From Alphaproteobacteria bacterium (GTDB taxonomy: Bacteria; Pseudomonadota; Alphaproteobacteria; Rhizobiales; Xanthobacteraceae): a stretch of 21,002 nt of DNA. The stretch spans positions 5,575 through 26,576 of the forward strand of contig VAZQ01000006.1 of assembly GCA_005883115.1 (NCBI GenBank), given 5' to 3'. Positions 16,176 through 21,002 of the stretch are shown in pieces (within the stretch, counting starts at the first letter, position 1; every line of letters begins with the position of its first letter). Below the pieces are notes generated by a model. It was not told where the DNA came from, ran no database searches, and saw only the letters and a program-made list of their open reading frames with translations. The translations under genes were made by a program, and so were the position numbers.

Positions 16176-16207
16176 GATCCGTTCGTCTGAAGTGGATCGC
16201 TGCGGCA

Positions 16208-16222
16208 CGCCGAAACGCGGCG
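16208..16222. terminator. Small hairpin between converging operons
   Basis: CGCCG (16208-16212), loop AAACG, CGGCG (16218-16222) form a five-pair hairpin in the 61-base gap between the converging binding-protein 2 and RidA-like genes. No T-run follows on either strand, so it is only a positional candidate for a bidirectional terminator. Confidence 0.3.
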
Positions 16223-16236
16223 CGGATGCCAACGGG

Positions 16237-16635
16237 TCAGCCGCCGATGACAGCGATGGCGTTGATCTCGATCAGATAGTCGGGCGAAGTCATTTTGCAG
16301 ACTTCGACCATGGTGGAGGCGGGAGCGGGCGGGCGGAAATATTCGCGGCGCACTTTGTGGATCTGCTCGAAATGCTCCATGTTGCGGACGTAGACGTCGA
16401 CCCGGCAGATGTCGTCCATGCTGCCGCTGGCCTCCTCGACCGCCGCTTTCAAATTCTCGCAGACTTGGCGCGTCTGCGCTTCGATATCGCCGATGCCGGC
16501 GATCGTTCCGTCCGCCCGGCGCGAGGTCATGCCGGAAATGAAGACGATGCGCCCGCGCGCCTCCACCATCGTCGCGTGGGAAAAATGGCCGGATGGCTGG
16601 CGGAGCTTTTTTGACGTGATCTGCTGTTTGGGCAT
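16237..16635 (-). CDS. RidA/YjgF-family protein
   Basis: The 132-residue product belongs to the Rid family of trimeric proteins, whose archetype hydrolyses reactive enamine/imine intermediates. Visible family segments are GRIVFISGMTSRRADGTIAG, QTRQVCENLKAAVEEASGSM, VDVYVRNMEHFEQ and YLIEINAIAVIGG. The SGxTSRR-DGT stretch recalls 2-aminomuconate deaminase relatives. The catalytic arginine usual in the PAR(S/T) motif is absent; the sequence reads PASTMVEV, so true imine deaminase activity is doubtful. ATG 16635 is preceded by AGGAG with a six-base spacer; a longer frame to 16662 has no such signal. It is the last gene of the minus-strand operon, 23 bases after the small cupin gene. Confidence 0.88.
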   Translation of the reverse strand: MPKQQITSKKLRQPSGHFSHATMVEARGRIVFISGMTSRRADGTIAGIGDIEAQTRQVCENLKAAVEEASGSMDDICRVDVYVRNMEHFEQIHKVRREYFRPPAPASTMVEVCKMTSPDYLIEINAIAVIGG

Positions 16636-16658
16636 TGCTTGCTCCTGAATGCAAGGCG

Positions 16659-16982
16659 TCAACCGGCCGCGGCTTGCTCTGCCCGCGCGCCCGCTTTGAT
16701 TTCAACGAGGACGTTTCGGTACTGCCAATCGCTGCAGTTGAGAAGCTCATGGGGAATGCCGGGCTCGCGCCAGATCACCTCCCCCGGCTTTTCATGGGTT
16801 TGGCGCACGCGGCCGTCGTCGAACGTCATCTCGTTCTCCCCCTGCGTCAATGGCACGATGAGGTAGGGCAAAAGGTGCTGATGCCATGGCTGTCGCGCGC
16901 CGGGATCGAGAGCCACGCTCCATACCCGGACGAATTCATTCTCGAACAGGATCTTGTCACCAATCGGTCCCAGCACGCGCAT
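16659..16982 (-). CDS. Small cupin-domain protein
   Basis: The 107-residue product is a single cupin barrel. The first motif, GARQPWHQHLLPYLIVPLTQ, supplies the metal-ligand pair H34 and H36, but the glutamate usual in this motif is not evident. The second motif is PGEVIWREPGIPHELLNCSD with a histidine in PHEL. Such small cupins act as dioxygenases, isomerases or ligand-binding accessory proteins; the exact role cannot be read. A GAGGG ribosome site lies five bases before the ATG. The gene is 18 bases downstream of the hydroxylase and part of the same operon. Confidence 0.82.
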   Translation of the reverse strand: MRVLGPIGDKILFENEFVRVWSVALDPGARQPWHQHLLPYLIVPLTQGENEMTFDDGRVRQTHEKPGEVIWREPGIPHELLNCSDWQYRNVLVEIKAGARAEQAAAG

Positions 16983-17000
16983 GTTTGCCCTCTCCGTCTG

Positions 17001-18514
17001 TTAGCGGCTGACGCCGTCCTGCCCCAATACCTGCCTATAGAGCTCTTGCGCCCGGGCCAGGCGCATGGACGCGATCGCAGCGATGTGGTCGTCCGGCCGC
17101 ACCAGGACCAACGTGTCGCTGGGGCAGCCCATCATCTGACGAAACCGGTCGCCGACGTCGAACAGCGATCGATCGCGCAGTCCCCCGTCGAGCGGAGCAT
17201 CCCGATGCGAAATGATGCGGTGCTTGAGGCCGGCGCTATCGGCGGGAATGTTTGGCCGGCGGCGGACATCGGTGAAATAGAGCGCCACGAAGCTGTCGTC
17301 GATGAGATCGTGCAGCCGAACCGGGCGGCCGTCGCCGGCATGCAGGGCGGCGTCGGGGATGCGATCCCCGATGCGGAAGGCCCCGCGATCGGTCTTCGCG
17401 TCGCGGCATTGGCCCATGCCGTGCCCGACATCGCCTTCACGCTCGCGGTCTCTGCGGCCATGTATTTGCGTGCTGCTTGCGCCATCTCGCCGGATCCTTC
17501 CGCGGCAACCGGCCGCTGCTCGCGCGCATAGCCGTCGAGCAACGCGTCGCTTGCCCATCCGCGCGCGACCCAGGCCAGCCGCCACGGCAGGCTGATCGCA
17601 TCGAGGATTCCCGTATTGAGGCCGAGCGCCCACATCGGCGTGATCAGATGCGCGGCATCACCCATCAGGAACACGCGGTCGCGGCGCCACTCGCGCGCGA
17701 CGCGATGGTGGATGCGGTAGACGATGGTGTTGAGGATTTGCAGGTCGTCGACGGGACCGACGAAGCGAATGATCTTCTCGCGGAACTCGGCAGCGGTGGG
17801 CTCGGGCATTCCCGCGGCAAGCGGGTAGAGAAAGCGCCAGCAATGCGGCTGGCGCACCAGGATCATCCACTCGCTGGGATCGGCGAAATAGGCGAGATAG
17901 GGATAGTCGCGCGGATTGGCAACGTCGAGGTCGACCTTGACGTCGACCAGCAGGACGCGCTCGTCCGGCGACTCGCCTTCAACCGAGATGCCGAGCTGGG
18001 AACGAACCGTGCTGCGCCCGCCGTCGCAGGCGAGGAGATAAGAGCCTTCGACCTCGCGGCGGCCGTCCGGCGTGTCGAATGTTGCGATGACGCCGTGGTC
18101 GGATTGGCGAAAGGAGGTGAGCTGGTGCCGCAGATGCAGCGCGCCCGGCCGGCGCTCCTCAATGGCCGCGCGCAAGATCGGCTCGAGGTGATGTTGCGGC
18201 ATGTTGATGACGAATGGATAGCGCGTATCTTCGCTCAACAGCGCCGTCTGCACGGAGGGGCGCGCCTTGCCGGTCGCACGCTCCACATCGCCGATCTCGT
18301 CGACGCGCAGCGCTTTGGCCAAGACCTGGTCGGCGACACCGTACCGGCGAAAGGCCTCCAGCGTGCGCGTGAGTATCGTTCCCGCTTTGGTGTCGAGCGA
18401 GAGCTCGGCGTCATCCTCGAACAACGCGAACGGCAGACGATAGAAATCGAGCCCCAGCGCGGTGGTAAGACCGACCGGGCCTGCGCCAACGATGATGATG
18501 GGCGGCTCGCTCAC
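17001..18514 (-). pseudogene. FAD-dependent aromatic hydroxylase, frameshifted near the C-terminus
   Basis: This encodes a flavoprotein monooxygenase of the PheA/TfdB/MhpA group, which hydroxylates aromatic rings with NAD(P)H and oxygen. The dinucleotide fold is IIVGAGPVGLTTAL (residues 10-15 GAGPVG, E33 at the end of strand 2), the DG motif is LLACDGGRSTVRSQLGI and the FAD ribityl motif is GDAAHLITPMWALGLNTGI. After AMSGTAWANAATR the starting frame turns into Arg/Ser/Pro-rich nonsense ending at 17132, while the next frame supplies the expected thioredoxin-like C-terminal domain (GAFRIGDRIPDAALHAG, VALYFTDVRRRPN, LVLVRPDDHIA) to a TAA at 17001. A one-base loss near 17395-17400 reconciles them. 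The start is GTG 18514, overlapping the SDR stop as GTGA. Confidence 0.85.
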
Positions 18515-19254
18515 GCTTCACCGTCCTGGGCCGGATAGGCCAAGTCCCGGCTGATGATGGAGGCCGTCATCGTCGCCGCGTCCGACAACAAGAACATGAG
18601 CGGGCCGACCGTATCCTGCGCCTGTCCCACCCCGACCGACGCGCGCCAATGGGCGTCGTCCGCGCCGGCATTGGCGGCGCGGTACTGAGATGTGTCGATC
18701 ACGCCCGGGGCGATGAGATTGAACCGCACGCGATGCTTCGCGATCTCCTTGGCCGCGCTCTTGCCAAACGCAATCAGCGCCGCCTTGCTGGCGGCATAAG
18801 CCGACGCCCCTGGCCAGCCCTGGTGCGCAAGCCCCGACGTAAATGCCACGATCGATCCGCGCCGGCGCGTAATCATGCCCGCAACCACCGCCTGATAGCA
18901 CCACACCACACCGTCGAGATTGATGCGCAGCACGCGCTCCCACGCTGCCGCCTCCATCTCATGGACGAGCGAGCGGGGCTGAATCGCCGCCGCGCAAACG
19001 AGCCCGTCGATCTTGCCGAAGCGGCGCTCGACCTCGCCGAGAACGGCGAACACTTGCGCGCGATCGGCGACGTCGAGCCGCCGCGTCGAAATTCCGGAAA
19101 CATCGGATAAAGCAGCCATAGCCGCCTCGTCCACGTCACAGATGACGACGCGCGCTCCGGCCTGCGCCGCCGCGCGCGCCAACGCTCGGCCGATGCCATT
19201 GGCGCCGCCGGTGACGACAATCACATCTCCATCGCCCTCGAAGCGTGCCCGCAT
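18511..19254 (-). CDS. Short-chain dehydrogenase/reductase
   Basis: The 247-residue enzyme is a classical SDR that oxidises or reduces a hydroxyl or keto group with a nicotinamide cofactor. The cofactor loop is TGGANGIG (15-22), and D40 at the end of the second strand (VVICDVDEAA) favours NAD(H). The catalytic set is N112, S140 (AFTSG), Y153 and K157 (YAASK). The length is typical. It starts three bases after the dehydrogenase stop and its TGA overlaps the GTG of the hydroxylase. From context it probably processes a dihydrodiol or alcohol intermediate of the operon's pathway; the substrate is unknown. Confidence 0.9.
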   Translation of the reverse strand: MRARFEGDGDVIVVTGGANGIGRALARAAAQAGARVVICDVDEAAMAALSDVSGISTRRLDVADRAQVFAVLGEVERRFGKIDGLVCAAAIQPRSLVHEMEAAAWERVLRINLDGVVWCYQAVVAGMITRRRGSIVAFTSGLAHQGWPGASAYAASKAALIAFGKSAAKEIAKHRVRFNLIAPGVIDTSQYRAANAGADDAHWRASVGVGQAQDTVGPLMFLLSDAATMTASIISRDLAYPAQDGEA

Positions 19255-19257
19255 CGC

Positions 19258-20346
19258 TTACGCCCCCTTGGCTGCAAGCAGCGACGATTCGCTATCGGCG
19301 AGCCCCAGACGAGTGGCGGTATCGAGAAGGCTCTGCACGGTCGCTTGATCGAGGCGGCACACGCCGCCGCTCGCTTGCCGCGTCGCCCAGACGAGTTCTC
19401 CCGGCGCATAGACGCGCTCCACCCCGGCCGGACGCTTCGATCGGCTGGCGCGCATCGCCTGATCGCGCACGCGCCCGGCAAACTGGTCGCCGGGCTGGAA
19501 GTGGCCAACATGAACCGCCAAAAAGAAATGCGAGCAGCGATAGGGCTCGGCGGCATCGCCGTAGAGCGGGCGCACCTCGGCGCCGAGGGCGCCGCCCGAC
19601 AAGCCGCCGCACAAGAGATCGATGACAAAGGCGAGGCTGAAACCTTTCGGGCCGGCTGCGGGCAACAGCATCCCTTTGATCGCGGCCGCAGGATCGCTCG
19701 TCGGCTGGCCCTGCGCATCGACGGCCCAATCCTCGGGAATGCGTTCTCCCGCCGCCGCGGCGAGACGAATTTTCCCCATCGCGGTCGCGCTCAATGCCAT
19801 GTCGGCTTCCACCGGAAACGAACCCGTCGACGGCAGCGCGATGGCAATCGGATTGTTGCCGGCGATGGCTTCCGCGCCCCCCGGCGCCGGCATCAGCGGA
19901 CGCGTGTTGGACAACACGATACCGACACAGTTCTCCTGCGCCATCATGCGCGCGTAACGCCCGGCCGTGCCGAAATGAAACCCGTTGCGCACGGCGACCG
20001 ACGCGAGCCCGATCTCTCGCGCCCGCGCCACCACGAGCTTTACCGCCTGCCGCGAGGTCAACTGGCCGAGCGCGTTGCCGGCGTCAATGATGATCGCACC
20101 GGCGCGGTCGCTGACGACTTCGCCAGCGCTGCGACGCGACACCGAACCCTTTTTGATCCGCTCGACATACATGGGCACCAACATCACCCCGTGCGACGCG
20201 ATGCCTTCAAGATCGGCGGCAACGAGATCCGCCGCCACGATCTGCGCGTCTGCGGCCGCGATGCCGCAAGCCGTGAAAATATCCGCGACGACCGACGTCA
20301 GCCGCTGCGCGTCGATGGGAACGGCGCCGGTCGCGCCGGGCGTCAT
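19258..20346 (-). CDS. Malate/L-lactate dehydrogenase family (Ldh2) oxidoreductase
   Basis: The 362-residue protein belongs to the Ldh2 family of NAD(P)-dependent 2-hydroxyacid dehydrogenases (malate, sulfolactate, ureidoglycolate and 2,3-diketogulonate enzymes), which has no Rossmann fold. The family shows GIASHGVMLVPMYVERI with S51/H52, NGFHFGTAGRYARMMA with H124, and VGIVLSNTRPLMPAPGGAEA followed by GNNPIAIALP. Glycine-rich PKGFSLAFVIDLLCGGLSGG lies near residue 230. Its ATG overlaps the upstream cupin stop by one base (TGATG) and the SDR gene follows three bases after its TAA. It probably oxidises a 2-hydroxyacid made in the pathway, but the substrate specificity cannot be told. Confidence 0.9.
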   Translation of the reverse strand: MTPGATGAVPIDAQRLTSVVADIFTACGIAAADAQIVAADLVAADLEGIASHGVMLVPMYVERIKKGSVSRRSAGEVVSDRAGAIIIDAGNALGQLTSRQAVKLVVARAREIGLASVAVRNGFHFGTAGRYARMMAQENCVGIVLSNTRPLMPAPGGAEAIAGNNPIAIALPSTGSFPVEADMALSATAMGKIRLAAAAGERIPEDWAVDAQGQPTSDPAAAIKGMLLPAAGPKGFSLAFVIDLLCGGLSGGALGAEVRPLYGDAAEPYRCSHFFLAVHVGHFQPGDQFAGRVRDQAMRASRSKRPAGVERVYAPGELVWATRQASGGVCRLDQATVQSLLDTATRLGLADSESSLLAAKGA

Positions 20347-20762
20347 CAGCGGGCGTCCTCGTCATTGCTGTACCAGGACGGCCGCTCGGGATAATGCGGG
20401 CCGTCGTAGATTTCGAGCACGATCGTTTCTTCGTGTGCCCGCGTCGGCCCGTGCACATGGCCCTTGGGATTCCAATAGAACGAGCCGGCCGTCAAAGTCA
20501 CACCCGTCTTGGTGTACTCGTAGCGTCCCTTGAGGCAGAACATGAATTGGTTCGATGCATGCAGATGCGGTTCCGGAATGCCCGCGCCGGCGTCGAACTT
20601 GATCAGCGCGATCGTCGACCCCGCTTTTTCATCGCGCCAGAGCATTTTTTCCGAGACACCCGAGAGCGACTTCGCCCGCCAGGGAATCTCATCGCTCTGC
20701 AGAAGGACCTCCTCGAGCTTGGCCATGCCAGGCATCGGCGGCACCGTCTTCTGATCGCTCAT
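20346..20762 (-). CDS. Cupin-domain protein
   Basis: The 138-residue product is a single-domain cupin. Motif 1, IPEPHLHASNQFMFCLKGRY, gives H66 and H68 with a glutamine (Q72) where glutamate is usual. Motif 2, AGSFYWNPKGHVHGPTRAHE, gives H102 and H104. The layout recalls ChrR-like and dihydroxyacetophenone-dioxygenase-like cupins, so a metal-dependent oxygenase or a ligand-binding role is possible; no function can be assigned. The ATG at 20762 has GGAG six bases upstream; a frame extending to 20834 would overlap the permease gene. It follows the partial permease by 41 bases. Confidence 0.85.
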   Translation of the reverse strand: MSDQKTVPPMPGMAKLEEVLLQSDEIPWRAKSLSGVSEKMLWRDEKAGSTIALIKFDAGAGIPEPHLHASNQFMFCLKGRYEYTKTGVTLTAGSFYWNPKGHVHGPTRAHEETIVLEIYDGPHYPERPSWYSNDEDAR

Positions 20763-20803
20763 TGTGGTCTCCACTTTTCTCGCGGTATCCGAATGGGATG
20801 GCT

Positions 20804-21002
20804 TCAGTGACGCGCCGGCGCCGGCGGCAGCCACGACGACATCATTTTCTCGCCCATGCCGACCAGGGCATAGACGAATATCCCGAGCACGGATAACGCA
20901 AACAGCGCGGCGAAAGCGAGCGGGGTGTCGAGCTGCGAGGTGGCGCTCAACAACAGAAAGCCGAGCCCTTCGCTCGAGCCCACGAATTCGCCGATCACCG
21001 CC
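20804..21002 (-). CDS. ABC transporter permease, SsuC/NrtB type, C-terminal part
   Basis: Only the last 65 or so codons lie in the window; the gene starts to the right of it. IGEFVGSSEGLGFLLLSATS is the conserved region after the EAA loop of permeases for taurine, alkanesulfonate, nitrate or thiamine-precursor importers. It is followed by one membrane segment (LAFAALFALSVLGIFVYALV) and a short hydrophilic tail. Being first in the visible part of the operon, it suggests that a dedicated NMT1-type importer feeds the catabolic enzymes downstream. A start inside the window (GTG at 20998) would cut through this conserved motif and is not credible. Confidence 0.85.
   Translation of the reverse strand, partial: AVIGEFVGSSEGLGFLLLSATSQLDTPLAFAALFALSVLGIFVYALVGMGEKMMSSWLPPAPARH

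Noticed and set aside
17393..17440. Programmed -1 frameshifting in the hydroxylase gene
   Set aside because: No slippery heptamer, homopolymer or clear downstream pseudoknot is visible; a simple one-base loss or sequence error fits better.
1..21002. CRISPR arrays, insertion sequences, tRNA or rRNA genes
   Set aside because: No regularly spaced repeats, transposase-like proteins, terminal inverted repeats or tRNA cloverleaf were seen anywhere in the window.

Overview
This GC-rich window looks like chromosomal DNA from an alphaproteobacterium, most likely of the order Hyphomicrobiales. The first 256 bases encode the C-terminus of the cell-cycle regulator GcrA, a family restricted to alphaproteobacteria, and the phosphate block has the pstSCAB-phoU-phoB order common there. 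The order-level placement is inference.

Layout. (1) 1-256, plus strand: end of gcrA. (2) 261-5465, minus strand: the phosphate-starvation operon pstS-pstC-pstA-pstB-phoU-phoB. A Pho box lies about 195 bases upstream of pstS. phoR is not next to it. (3) 5466-5889: a 424-base gene-free interval holding the Pho promoter and some small palindromes. (4) 5893-9069, plus strand: pdhA-pdhB-pdhC for the E1 alpha, E1 beta and E2 subunits of a 2-oxoacid dehydrogenase complex of the Gram-positive/branched-chain layout. No E3 gene is present. (5) 9098-16175: a PotABCD-type ABC uptake system. One substrate-binding protein gene (minus strand) is broken by a single in-frame amber codon. Divergent from it runs permease - permease - NDP-forming acyl-CoA synthetase - ATPase - second, intact binding protein. 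(6) 16237-21002, minus strand: a tight catabolic operon that enters the window from the right. In transcription order it is SsuC/NrtB-type permease (partial), cupin, Ldh2-family dehydrogenase, SDR, FAD aromatic hydroxylase (frameshifted near its 3' end), small cupin, and a RidA-like protein.

How the genes fit together. The Pst proteins import phosphate, PhoU couples transport to signalling, and PhoB activates the operon through the Pho box. The right half looks like scavenging and catabolism of organic compounds. An ABC importer is co-transcribed with a CoA ligase, which suggests that the imported solute or a product of it is activated to a thioester. The converging operon combines a ring hydroxylase, two dehydrogenases, two cupins and a Rid-like protein, as expected for breakdown of an aromatic or heterocyclic, perhaps nitrogen-containing, compound. 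Neither substrate can be read from the sequence.

The points most worth a second look are the two gene-breaking lesions (the amber codon in binding protein 1 and the frameshift in the hydroxylase), the CoA ligase inside the transporter operon, and departures from family motifs in the E2 and the RidA-like protein. I found no RNA genes, CRISPR arrays, insertion sequences or integrases.
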